Shown piece after piece: positions 17,481 through 25,415 of a stretch of 64,000 nucleotides of DNA. Made by a program: the position numbers and the translations under genes. This DNA comes from Paenibacillus sp. 1_12 (GTDB lineage: Bacteria > Bacillota > Bacilli > Paenibacillales > NBRC-103111): positions 189,580-253,579 of the forward strand of contig NZ_FOTE01000004.1 in the NCBI RefSeq assembly GCF_900114475.1, read 5' to 3'. A model generated the notes under the pieces. The model was not told the origin of the DNA and made no database searches. It saw only the letters and a program-made list of their open reading frames with translations. Position 1 is the first letter of the stretch. Each line of letters opens with the position of its first letter.

Positions 17481-17493
17481 GATGTCAGACATC
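17481..17493. promoter_or_regulatory. Operator 2: palindrome with TGTC-A-GACA core
   Basis: GATGTCAGACATC is a perfect 13-bp palindrome over the predicted start of transcription of the GntR gene. Its core TGTC-N-GACA matches operator 1, about 109 bases away centre to centre. Autorepression, possibly with looping between the two sites, is inferred. Confidence 0.75.
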
Positions 17494-17556
17494 ACTCCGA
17501 TAAAGTAATCATTTACATGATTATCGCAAAATCACGCAGGGAGGAACTGCCGTCAT

Positions 17557-18267
17557 ATGGAGAAAAAATTGCTTTATCTCAAAATAAAAGAAGAAATCGA
17601 AAAAATCATAAGAGAAGGAGAGTTCAAGCCGGGGGATAGACTTCCATCGGAACCGGAATTGGCGAAAAAATTCGATGTGAGCCGCTCTACACTCAGGGAA
17701 GCGCTCAAGTTGCTGCAACGGGAAAAAATTCTTATCAGCAAGAACGGAGTCGGAACCTATGTTAATAACCGTTCCGATTTCATTACCAATCCACTTAGCA
17801 AGCTTCAGAGTTTGGGTCAAATGATTCAAAACGAGGGTTATGTGGAAAGTGAGTCAGACGTAAAAATTTATACGAGTGATCAGGAAGCAGATTGGAAAAA
17901 ACAGCTGGCCATTGACGAACCGGTCGTTATTTTAGAACGGTCACGAACAGCAGACGATAAAAAAGTAGCCTTTTATTATAATATTTTCCCGCAAAGCTTG
18001 GCCAAGCATTATTTCGACGATGGATTTTCCGGTGCCATTTTCGATTTTTTAAAAAGTAAGCTCGGGATCAACATTGCCTACGCCATAACGGAAATTTGTG
18101 CTATAAACAGCTCCAATGAAAGAGATCAGAAGGCCATTCAAATGCTCGGAAACGAAATTGTTTTGCTCAAACAGCTTCACTTCGACGATGCAGACCACCC
18201 GGTCTTTTATTCGTTGGATTACTTGAAGAACAGCGTTTTTAAATTAATGATTAAACGTGAGTTGTAA
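17557..18267 (+). CDS. GntR family regulator with UTRA domain
   Basis: The 236-residue protein has a GntR winged helix-turn-helix at residues 1-70, with GDRLPSEPELAKKFDVSRST and TLREALKLLQREKIL. A UTRA ligand domain follows from about residue 90 to the end, of the type that binds sugar phosphates or similar small molecules. GGGAGGA lies upstream of the ATG. It is divergent from the secreted-protein gene, and both promoters carry the same palindromic operator. It is therefore very likely a local repressor of that gene and of itself. The inducer is unknown. Confidence 0.88.
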   Translation: MEKKLLYLKIKEEIEKIIREGEFKPGDRLPSEPELAKKFDVSRSTLREALKLLQREKILISKNGVGTYVNNRSDFITNPLSKLQSLGQMIQNEGYVESESDVKIYTSDQEADWKKQLAIDEPVVILERSRTADDKKVAFYYNIFPQSLAKHYFDDGFSGAIFDFLKSKLGINIAYAITEICAINSSNERDQKAIQMLGNEIVLLKQLHFDDADHPVFYSLDYLKNSVFKLMIKREL

Positions 18268-18349
18268 GGTTCAAGATCGGATCAGTTTGCTCACGGAGAG
18301 AGTGTTTTAAATCAGAGAATTCAAACGAATGGACCCGCCATACTTCGAA

Positions 18350-18387
18350 AGCTGCTACCTTTAAGTTACAGGTAACGGCTTTTTTTT
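18350..18387 (+). terminator. Rho-independent terminator after the GntR gene
   Basis: AGCTGCTACCT (18350-18360) pairs imperfectly with AGGTAACGGCT (18370-18380) and is followed by seven or more T residues. Confidence 0.7.
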
Positions 18388-18457
18388 GCAGACAGAGCAT
18401 CAAAAGAGGGAGGAAAACTCTTTACAAAATCAATAGATAAATTTTACAAAAAACGTA

Positions 18458-18486
18458 TTGAAAACGTATACAACTTGTTGTAATAT
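18458..18486 (+). promoter_or_regulatory. Sigma-A promoter of the lacI-type gene and cluster
   Basis: TTGAAA (18458-18463) and TAATAT (18481-18486) have a 17-base spacer. The LacI-type operator at 18506-18523 lies about 20 bases downstream of the -10. Confidence 0.7.
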
Positions 18487-18505
18487 AAACTCAAATGTAA
18501 CCGGG

Positions 18506-18523
18506 AACGTTACCGGTAACGTT
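18506..18523. promoter_or_regulatory. LacI-type operator, 18-bp perfect palindrome
   Basis: AACGTTACCGGTAACGTT reads the same on both strands and has the central CG typical of LacI/GalR sites. A further AACGTT half-site lies at 18541-18546. Another partial match, GTTACCGG at 19643-19650, precedes the solute-binding protein gene. The adjacent LacI protein is the obvious binder. Confidence 0.8.
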
Positions 18524-18563
18524 TCCGGCATTGTTTCAGTAACGTTTGTACGGAGGTGTGATT

Positions 18564-19574
18564 GTGGCCAACATCAAAGACATTGCCAAACATTTGGGCG
18601 TATCAGTATCGACGGTTTCCAGAGCGATCAACAATCATCACGATGTACGCGAAGAAACTAAATTACAAGTGATGGAGGCGATCAAATCCCTTAATTACCG
18701 ACCTAATGCAATCGCAAAAGGGTTGATCCAGAAAAAAACCTATACGATAGGGCTTATGATCCCGGAAATATCGGACCCGTTTTTTTCAGGACTGGCCAAC
18801 GCAGTTGAGGAAATACTTTTTGAACACGGCTATCAGGTTGTTTACGGTAATACGAACCGAAACCCTGAAAAAGAAAAACAATTCATATCCAAGGCGATCG
18901 AGAGACAATTCGACGGGTTAATCATCACGCCTGACTGTTTGGATGAAGAATTCGTTCAACTACTCTCCAGTATCGATATGCCGTTCGTCTTCTTGCGAAG
19001 GCGAACGCCGGCAGCGATATCCATGCCGTTCGTTGACGTCGATCATTATGAAGCGGCCATCACAGCGGTAAATTACTTAATTGAACTGGGGCATAAGCAG
19101 ATTGGTTTTATCGGCATGCCGGAAAGTTCATTTACAGGAAATGAAAGATTGCGGGGGTATAAGGATACCATGCGCAAACACGGACTTTCCCCGGATCAGT
19201 CCCGTATCGTGATAGGCGGAAGAACGATAGATCACGGCCGTGAAGCGATGGGGAAGCTCTATGAGAAGAGCCCGGATGTAACCGCCGTGTTCGCGGCAAA
19301 CGATTTGCTCGGGATTGGAGCTCTCGAGTGGTTGGCCGTCCATCAAATACAGGTGCCTGACAAACTTTCCGTTATAGGCTTCGATAACTTGGAATATGCA
19401 GAGCTGTATTGGATCCGATTGACCACGATGGAACAGCCACGAGGAGAAATGGGAAGTAGGGCAGCGCAGCTGCTGCTGCAAATGATCGAAAATAAGGGAA
19501 CGACGCTCAATTCTGAACTGATTCAAGCAAAGCTCATCGTCCGACAATCATGCAAACCGTTGGAAGTAACGTAG
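18564..19574 (+). CDS. LacI family transcriptional repressor
   Basis: The 336-residue protein begins with the LacI helix-turn-helix IKDIAKHLGVSVSTVSRAI and the hinge helix region NYRPNAIAKGL. A type I periplasmic-binding-protein-like effector domain follows, with IGLMIPEISDPFFSGL, VFAANDLLGIGALEWL and VIGFDNLEYA. I start it at the GTG at 18564, 5 bases after GGAGGTG; a TTG at 18546 lies inside the operator region. It heads the transport and hydrolase cluster that runs to 26261 and probably represses it until the imported compound or a product accumulates. Confidence 0.9.
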   Translation: MANIKDIAKHLGVSVSTVSRAINNHHDVREETKLQVMEAIKSLNYRPNAIAKGLIQKKTYTIGLMIPEISDPFFSGLANAVEEILFEHGYQVVYGNTNRNPEKEKQFISKAIERQFDGLIITPDCLDEEFVQLLSSIDMPFVFLRRRTPAAISMPFVDVDHYEAAITAVNYLIELGHKQIGFIGMPESSFTGNERLRGYKDTMRKHGLSPDQSRIVIGGRTIDHGREAMGKLYEKSPDVTAVFAANDLLGIGALEWLAVHQIQVPDKLSVIGFDNLEYAELYWIRLTTMEQPRGEMGSRAAQLLLQMIENKGTTLNSELIQAKLIVRQSCKPLEVT

Positions 19575-19698
19575 ACTCCATGATAAACCAGACGAGAGAT
19601 CCATCTTAATTCCATTAACACCATCTGCGGAATGATACATAAGTTACCGGACAATTTAACAAGAAGCGACTGTTGGCAAACAATAAGGAGGTTCTCAT

Positions 19699-20793
19699 AT
19701 GTTACGGACTTTTAATAAAAAAATGGTTAGTTTAGGTTTGGTGGCTTTATTATCGAGCATGACTATTTTAGCAGGGTGTGGAACGAGTACGCCTGCGGCG
19801 ACGGTTACGCCTGCGGCCGCTCCTAAAGCGGGGGAGGCTAAAGGTTCCGGTAAGCTGGTTGTATATGCGGCACTTAATGAAGATGACATCGTTGCAATAC
19901 AAAAGAAGTTTAAAGAAGATACAGGCATCGAAATCGAATATTTGCGCACAAATGGTGCAGGAGAGGCGAGCACGAGAGTTCAGGCTGAGAAGGCAGCTCC
20001 AAAAGCTGATGTCTTGATTGGCGGATCGGTTGAATTCTATGGACCGTTAGCGGAGCAAAGTTTGCTTGAAAAATACAGCTCTCCGAATAGCAAAGAGCTT
20101 GATGCGAAATTCAACGATCCGAGCGGCTTCTGGCAAGGATGGTATATGGGCGTACTCGGCATCGTGCTAAACACGGAAAGATTCAAAAAAGAGCTAGAGC
20201 CAAAAGGTGTGAAGGAACCAAAAACATGGGATGATCTGCTAAATCCAGCTTACAAAGGCGTGTTCGTGACAGCCAATCCTGCAACAGCAGGCAGCGGATA
20301 TATTTTTGTAGCGGATCAATTGTTTCGCTTAGGTGAAGACAAGGGTTGGGACTACGTGAAACAGCTGCATACCAACGTTCACCACTATATACCTGCAGCA
20401 GGGGACGTCATCAATCTAACGGCTACAGGCGAATTCATTGCCGGCATGTCCTGGGCGCATGATATCGTCAAGTCTCAACAAAAAGGCTATCCGATCAAAG
20501 TCATCGTCCCTGAGCAAACGGCATTCGAGATAGGCGGTGCTGCGATCGTAAAAGGCGGCGCCAATATGGAAAATGCAAAGAAATTCATCGACTGGCTATT
20601 AACGAAACCGGTTGGTGAAATGAACACAACCATCTCCAATCGTTATTCCGTACGCAAGGATGTCGCACCTCCACAAGGCATGATTAAAATCGAAGACGTT
20701 AAGCTTGTTAACTATGACCGTGATAAAGCAGCCAAGATGAAACCGGATGCATTAAAGAAATTTTCCGAAGTGACCGGCCAAGGCGCGAAGTAG
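19699..20793 (+). CDS. ABC transporter solute-binding lipoprotein (AfuA/FbpA/PotD-like)
   Basis: The 364-residue protein has a signal peptide ending in the lipobox LAGC (C27) and an Ala/Thr-rich linker. The mature part starts with KLVVYAALNEDDIVAIQKKF, the hallmark of iron, thiamine, spermidine or hexose-phosphate binders. Other conserved parts are ADVLIGGSVEFYGPLAEQ and WYMGVLGIVLNTERF. In this clade ligand cannot be read from sequence. The linked phosphatase and isomerase make a phosphorylated sugar, as in AfuA, more likely than iron. AAGGAGG precedes the ATG. It is followed by an intercistronic hairpin and the permease and ATPase genes. Confidence 0.85.
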   Translation: MLRTFNKKMVSLGLVALLSSMTILAGCGTSTPAATVTPAAAPKAGEAKGSGKLVVYAALNEDDIVAIQKKFKEDTGIEIEYLRTNGAGEASTRVQAEKAAPKADVLIGGSVEFYGPLAEQSLLEKYSSPNSKELDAKFNDPSGFWQGWYMGVLGIVLNTERFKKELEPKGVKEPKTWDDLLNPAYKGVFVTANPATAGSGYIFVADQLFRLGEDKGWDYVKQLHTNVHHYIPAAGDVINLTATGEFIAGMSWAHDIVKSQQKGYPIKVIVPEQTAFEIGGAAIVKGGANMENAKKFIDWLLTKPVGEMNTTISNRYSVRKDVAPPQGMIKIEDVKLVNYDRDKAAKMKPDALKKFSEVTGQGAK

Positions 20794-20822
20794 CAATTGC
20801 TCAACATATGAGGGGACTTGAC

Positions 20823-20855
20823 TATGCGGGAAATGAGATTTCCATTTTCCGCATA
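20823..20855 (+). other. Intercistronic hairpin between binding-protein and permease genes
   Basis: TATGCGGGAAATG (20823-20835) pairs with CATTTTCCGCATA (20843-20855) through 13 positions with a single G-T wobble and a 7-base loop. It has no T-run. It occupies the same operon position as the hairpin at 7143-7185 and probably protects the upstream mRNA end or lowers permease expression. Confidence 0.7.
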
Positions 20856-20888
20856 AATTGGGTTTGTAACTGAAAGGTGTGAAACGGA

Positions 20889-22535
20889 TTGAACTCATCT
20901 GCAGCCAAACATACATGGATGGAAATTAGAAAGTTAAAGAACGAACCTGGCTTAGCCATCGTTATTGCAGCCATCGTCCTGATTACGACTTATTTCGTAC
21001 TGTGGCCTATCCTTAAAGTTGTAAGTGTCCCTAATTTAGGTGATTATGAAAAGTTATTTACCATAACCCGTTGGACCGAAGCGGCTTTGAACAGTTTGTT
21101 TATGACGGTTATTTCTACGATATCATGTACGGTTGTGGCTTTTATTTTCGCTTATACGATTTCAAGACTGGATATACCATTTAAAGGGCTGTTCAAATTC
21201 ATTACGATATTGCCTATCGTTTCACCACCTTTTATTGTAGCTCTGTCATACATCCTGTTGTTTGGAAGACAGGGCATTGTTTCCAAGCATATCTTGGGTG
21301 TGAGCATCGACGTCTATGGCTGGCATGGCTTGTGGTTAGTGCAGACGATCAACTTTTTTCCTTTTGCTTACGCCGTCATATACAGTGTTTTGAAGACGAG
21401 TTCGACTAATTTGGAATATGCAGCCTACAATTTGGGGGCCACACGCTGGCAGGTTTTTAAAGATATATTTTTTCCGCTCTGCAGACCGGGCGTTGCGGGG
21501 GGCGCGCTGATCGCAGCCATGAATATTTTGGCCGATTTTGGTAATCCGATGATCATTGGAGGGAATTTTTCCCTGCTTCCTACAGAAGCTTATCTGCAAA
21601 TGTCGGGTTGGAATGATCTGAATTCGGCAGCGATGCTGTCGACTACATTACTGGTTCCAGCGTTGGCGTTATTTATCCTGAATCGTAAATGGGTCGGGAA
21701 ACGATCCTATGTTACCGTAACAGGTAAAGAGACATCCTTAAAGCCTTACCCAGTAGCCGGATATGTGAAATGGATATTGTTTGGGTTTTGTTCATTTGTC
21801 ACAATCGTCATCCTTGCCGTTTATGGCGTTTTGTTCTATGGGGCATTTACAAAAACGTGGGGGTATGATTGGACGTTTACTTTGAAAAATTTGGACTATG
21901 TGTTCGGTAAAGGAACGGAAATCATCAACAGTTTGAAATTTGCATTTTTCTCTTCGGTAGGCGCTGCCTTCTTAGGCATTATTTTGGCGTATATCGTTCA
22001 AAGAAAACAGATTGGCATTAATCGCCTCCTGGACTTCCTTGCCATTCTACCCGGTGCGGTTCCGGGAATATTCTTAGGACTTGGTTTCGCGATGGCGTTC
22101 AATGGAGAGCCGCTGGCACTAACGGGTACATCCGCTATTATGATACTCGCATTGATGTTCTGGAATTTGCCGACGTGCTATAGCGCCAGTCTTGCAGGCT
22201 TTCAGCAAATCGGTAGTTCGCTTGAAGAAGCGTCAACCAATCTGGGCATCGGTAGTTATGGGACATTTAAGATGATTCTGCTGCCACTGCTTAGAGGGCC
22301 GTTTATGTCCAGCATTATCACATCCTTTCTAAGATCGATAACCTGCTTAAGCGTCATCGTTTTTATATACTCGGCTAGCACTTCGGTTGGCACAATTTCT
22401 ATTCTTGGCCTGGTAGGAAACGGTGAATGGGGCAGAGCGTCAGCATTTACGGTTGTGTTGATTTCCATCGCGTTCGCCGTGCTGGCGATCTCAAAGCTTA
22501 TTTTCAAAGACAACGATAAATCATTAAATATATAG
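20889..22535 (+). CDS. ABC transporter permease, two fused permease domains (AfuB/FbpB type)
   Basis: The 548-residue protein contains two copies of the binding-protein-dependent permease domain with about 12 membrane segments. Each copy has its EAA coupling loop: LEYAAYNLGATRWQVFKDI near residue 178 and LEEASTNLGIGSYGTFKMI near residue 445. This internal duplication is typical of the ferric iron/hexose-phosphate/thiamine transporter group. It starts at TTG with GAAAGGTG upstream; no ATG is better placed. It lies 95 bases after the binding protein and 12 bases before the ATPase gene. Confidence 0.87.
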   Translation: MNSSAAKHTWMEIRKLKNEPGLAIVIAAIVLITTYFVLWPILKVVSVPNLGDYEKLFTITRWTEAALNSLFMTVISTISCTVVAFIFAYTISRLDIPFKGLFKFITILPIVSPPFIVALSYILLFGRQGIVSKHILGVSIDVYGWHGLWLVQTINFFPFAYAVIYSVLKTSSTNLEYAAYNLGATRWQVFKDIFFPLCRPGVAGGALIAAMNILADFGNPMIIGGNFSLLPTEAYLQMSGWNDLNSAAMLSTTLLVPALALFILNRKWVGKRSYVTVTGKETSLKPYPVAGYVKWILFGFCSFVTIVILAVYGVLFYGAFTKTWGYDWTFTLKNLDYVFGKGTEIINSLKFAFFSSVGAAFLGIILAYIVQRKQIGINRLLDFLAILPGAVPGIFLGLGFAMAFNGEPLALTGTSAIMILALMFWNLPTCYSASLAGFQQIGSSLEEASTNLGIGSYGTFKMILLPLLRGPFMSSIITSFLRSITCLSVIVFIYSASTSVGTISILGLVGNGEWGRASAFTVVLISIAFAVLAISKLIFKDNDKSLNI

Positions 22536-22547
22536 ACGGAGGGACCT

Positions 22548-23639
22548 ATGAGCGCAGCGGAAAGCATTATCAGAATTGAAAACGTCACCAAAACATTTGG
22601 ATCATTCACGGCTATCAAAGACGTATCGCTGGACGTGTCTAAAGGCAGCTTCACAACGCTTCTTGGTCCCAGCGGATGTGGGAAAACGACGTTAATGCGG
22701 TTGATCGCCGGTTTCCACGAACCGGACGGCGGGACGATCGTCATCGAAGGCAAAAAGGTAAACGGCATACCTGCCTATAAAAGAAACACGCCGCTCGTTT
22801 TCCAAGAGTACGCTTTATTCCCCCATATGACCGTATATGAGAATATTTCCTACGGTTTAAAATTAAAAAAATTGTCCCGAAAGGAAATGAAAGATAAAGT
22901 AGATGTCATGCTGGATATGTTCGGTCTTCAAGGAATGGAAAACAGGTTTCCTAAGCAGCTCAGCGGGGGACAGCAGCAGCGCGTAGCATTCGCTAGAGCT
23001 CTAATCACTGGGCAAAATATTTTGCTTATGGACGAACCGCTCAGTAATCTTGACGCCAAAATGCGTGTTGAAGTTCGGAGCGAGCTTCGGGAGCTTCAGC
23101 AGCGCACGGGCATCACGGCTATTTTCGTCACCCATGATCAGGATGAAGCACTATCGTTGTCCGATAGGATCGCTGTGTTCGATAAAGGGCACATTTGTCA
23201 GGTGGGCACGCCTTGGGAAGTGTACTTCAAGCCACAAACGGCGTTTGTCGCCGATTTTGTGGGTGTAGCCAATTTTATCAAGGGCCAAGTTGTCGGCATA
23301 GAAAATCAAGACATCATAGTTAGGAGCACTGATGGCCCCATACGAGTGAATAAAGGCGATTATAACGTCGACATGGGTCAAGAGGTAACGCTCGTCATTA
23401 GGCCGGAATGCATTTCGATTATTGAAAACACGAATACGGATGCCAGAAGTGAAAACGTATTTATTGGCACCATCGTACAGAGCAGTTTTCTTGGACGCAT
23501 GATCCGTTACTGGGTGCAAGCGGGTTCTTTGAAATGGATTGTGGACGATACGAGCCCGAGTGTTCGTGGAACGCTGCAAGGCACCATAAAAATCGCCTTA
23601 GATAAAAATAAGATTCATATATTACCTAAAGAAAGCTAA
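22548..23639 (+). CDS. ABC transporter ATP-binding protein with TOBE domain
   Basis: The 363-residue protein has Walker A GPSGCGKTT, the Q-loop VFQEYALFPHM, signature [15 protein letters not shown], Walker B ILLMDEPLSNLD and the switch histidine in IFVTHDQDEALSL. A TOBE-type C-terminal domain follows from about residue 285. It energises the fused permease upstream. GGAGGGA precedes the ATG, and its stop codon overlaps the next start (TAATG). Substrate is set by the binding protein, not by this subunit. Confidence 0.92.
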   Translation: MSAAESIIRIENVTKTFGSFTAIKDVSLDVSKGSFTTLLGPSGCGKTTLMRLIAGFHEPDGGTIVIEGKKVNGIPAYKRNTPLVFQEYALFPHMTVYENISYGLKLKKLSRKEMKDKVDVMLDMFGLQGMENRFPKQLSGGQQQRVAFARALITGQNILLMDEPLSNLDAKMRVEVRSELRELQQRTGITAIFVTHDQDEALSLSDRIAVFDKGHICQVGTPWEVYFKPQTAFVADFVGVANFIKGQVVGIENQDIIVRSTDGPIRVNKGDYNVDMGQEVTLVIRPECISIIENTNTDARSENVFIGTIVQSSFLGRMIRYWVQAGSLKWIVDDTSPSVRGTLQGTIKIALDKNKIHILPKES

Positions 23640-24580
23640 TGCATTGGATGGGAGAGGACAGTTTGCAACCGACATTGTATGCACTAAATGTAGGGCGTGG
23701 TGATTCTTTTTTTGTCGAAATTCCGACAGAGAGCGGTACCTCCGTCGTGCTCATAGACGGGGGCGATGATTTTTTCGATGAGTCGGTTAAACCGTTACGC
23801 TTCGTGCAGGACAAAGGCTGGAACCAAATCGATTTGATGATTTTAACCCATATCCATCCCGATCATCTCACTGGGTTGTTGGAAGTGGCGGAACATATTC
23901 CCATTCGGGAAGCGATACTCCCGTATCCAGAAATTGTGGTGGAGTTAGGGAAGATGATGCATCCGAAAGCCATTCAAACCGCCGAAATGCTCCAGATGTA
24001 CAAGCAATTACATGTATGCTTGGAGCGGCAAAATACCCGAATCACACTAAGACCACCCTTTGGTGAAAGAACGATATGGCAGTTTGGGAATTTTCTGTTG
24101 AGACATTTGGATCCGGTGGAAAAAAGTGATTTATCTGCTTTTCACATATTGGAAGAACTCCAGACTGCGCCAGCTTATAGGCAGGAACGGCTGTGCGCAG
24201 CTTTCGATGGACAATCGAACGGCGACAGCAGCGTTTGGCTGCTTGAGGATGCCGACGGCGCTCATTTGGTTCTGTTCGCAGGTGATGCGCTTCAACCGAA
24301 TTTGGAACGCATTACGGAACGTGAATATATCCGTCCACGCGGATTCAAGGTGGGCCATCACGGCATGATGGACGCCTGGAATGAGCCAATGCTGCGGCTG
24401 TTATCGCCGGAATGGATTCTCATTACGAACCATCGCGAGGAATATAAAATATTTGTGGATGCTTGGATGCAGTTAGCACAATGCTCAGATAGCAGGTTGT
24501 TCGTGACTGGCTCAGAGGCGAACACGTTCTATCTTGTATCCCGCTTACCGTTGATGCCAGAAAGGATTGAACTGCTATGA
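23639..24580 (+). CDS. Metallo-beta-lactamase fold hydrolase (ComEC/Rec2-type MBL domain)
   Basis: The 313-residue protein begins LYALNVGRGDSFFVEIP and continues to VVLIDGGDDFF and ILTHIHPDHLTGLLEV, the HxHxDH metal site. FAGDAL and FKVGHHG supply the later metal ligands. This is the stand-alone version of the ComEC/Rec2 MBL domain, without membrane parts or a signal peptide. Such domains hydrolyse phosphodiesters, lactones or thioesters. The ATG at 23639 overlaps the ATPase stop; a TTG at 23663 has a stronger ribosome site (GGGAGAGG) and may be the real start. Its position in the importer operon suggests it opens an imported phosphodiester or lactone. Confidence 0.78.
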   Translation: MHWMGEDSLQPTLYALNVGRGDSFFVEIPTESGTSVVLIDGGDDFFDESVKPLRFVQDKGWNQIDLMILTHIHPDHLTGLLEVAEHIPIREAILPYPEIVVELGKMMHPKAIQTAEMLQMYKQLHVCLERQNTRITLRPPFGERTIWQFGNFLLRHLDPVEKSDLSAFHILEELQTAPAYRQERLCAAFDGQSNGDSSVWLLEDADGAHLVLFAGDALQPNLERITEREYIRPRGFKVGHHGMMDAWNEPMLRLLSPEWILITNHREEYKIFVDAWMQLAQCSDSRLFVTGSEANTFYLVSRLPLMPERIELL

Positions 24581-25392
24581 CGCCGACAGTACGGCCTTAT
24601 CGAATGGTAGTGACCGATATTGACGGAACACTAGTTGATTTAGAGCAAATGATCAGCAGGCGGAATAAGGACACGATCCATGCTTTTCAGCGGCAAGGAG
24701 GTATCGTCACTTTGGCGACCGGCCGCATGGAGGACGCTGTGCGGCATTATGCGAAGGAACTGGATATCCGTCACCCCGTTATCCTCTATAACGGAGGCAA
24801 GATCGTAGATTTAATAACGGGAGAATGTTTTTTTGAAGCATTGCTCGATGAGCAAGTCGTTAGAAAAGCGGTACAATTGCTGCAGGACACTCCGCTTGAT
24901 ATGATTTTTTATTCCGAAAAGAAATTATGGGTTAAAAAGATCACTCCTGTCATTTCAACCTATATGAATAAGGATCGCGTGCAGTGTCTAGAGTGGGAGA
25001 CACCTGAATATTTGATAAAAGGCAACGTGAATAAAATCCTAATCATTCGGGAAAATCAGGATTTCACATCCGTACTGGATGTCTTTCTGCCCGTTAAGGG
25101 AATTGAGTGTGAGCTAGTGCAGTCCGAGTCAACGTACTTGGAGATTTTGCCCAAAGCAGTATCCAAAGGTCATGCCCTCAAATTACTGGTCGAACGCATA
25201 GGCATCGACATGAAGGACGTGATTGCCATCGGCGATAATTTAAACGATTTGGAAATGATTCGCGAAGCGGGGCTTGGAGTAGCGGTAGATAACGCGCATC
25301 CGAAGCTGAAAGACGAGGCTCAATATATCAGCCATTCACACTTGAATCATGCAGTAGCGGAAGTGATAGAGAAGTATTGTTTAAAAAAATAA
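24577..25392 (+). CDS. Cof-type HAD superfamily phosphatase
   Basis: The 271-residue protein has HAD motif I DIDGT with D14 and D16, motif II around VTLATGR, a C2B-type cap in the middle, and motifs III and IV in SKGHALKLLVERIG and IAIGDNLNDLEMI. Members dephosphorylate sugar phosphates in the cytosol. It overlaps the metallo-hydrolase gene by ATGA, so translation is coupled. In this cluster it is the natural candidate to remove phosphate from the imported molecule. Confidence 0.88.
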   Translation: MTPTVRPYRMVVTDIDGTLVDLEQMISRRNKDTIHAFQRQGGIVTLATGRMEDAVRHYAKELDIRHPVILYNGGKIVDLITGECFFEALLDEQVVRKAVQLLQDTPLDMIFYSEKKLWVKKITPVISTYMNKDRVQCLEWETPEYLIKGNVNKILIIRENQDFTSVLDVFLPVKGIECELVQSESTYLEILPKAVSKGHALKLLVERIGIDMKDVIAIGDNLNDLEMIREAGLGVAVDNAHPKLKDEAQYISHSHLNHAVAEVIEKYCLKK

Positions 25393-25415
25393 TAGCAATG
25401 AGGAGGCTGCAGAGT

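Noticed and set aside
19699-23639. Plain ferric iron ABC transporter
   Set aside because: The family allows it, but the linked MBL-fold protein, phosphatase and isomerase-like gene, and the absence of a Fur box in front of the cluster, argue for an organic substrate.
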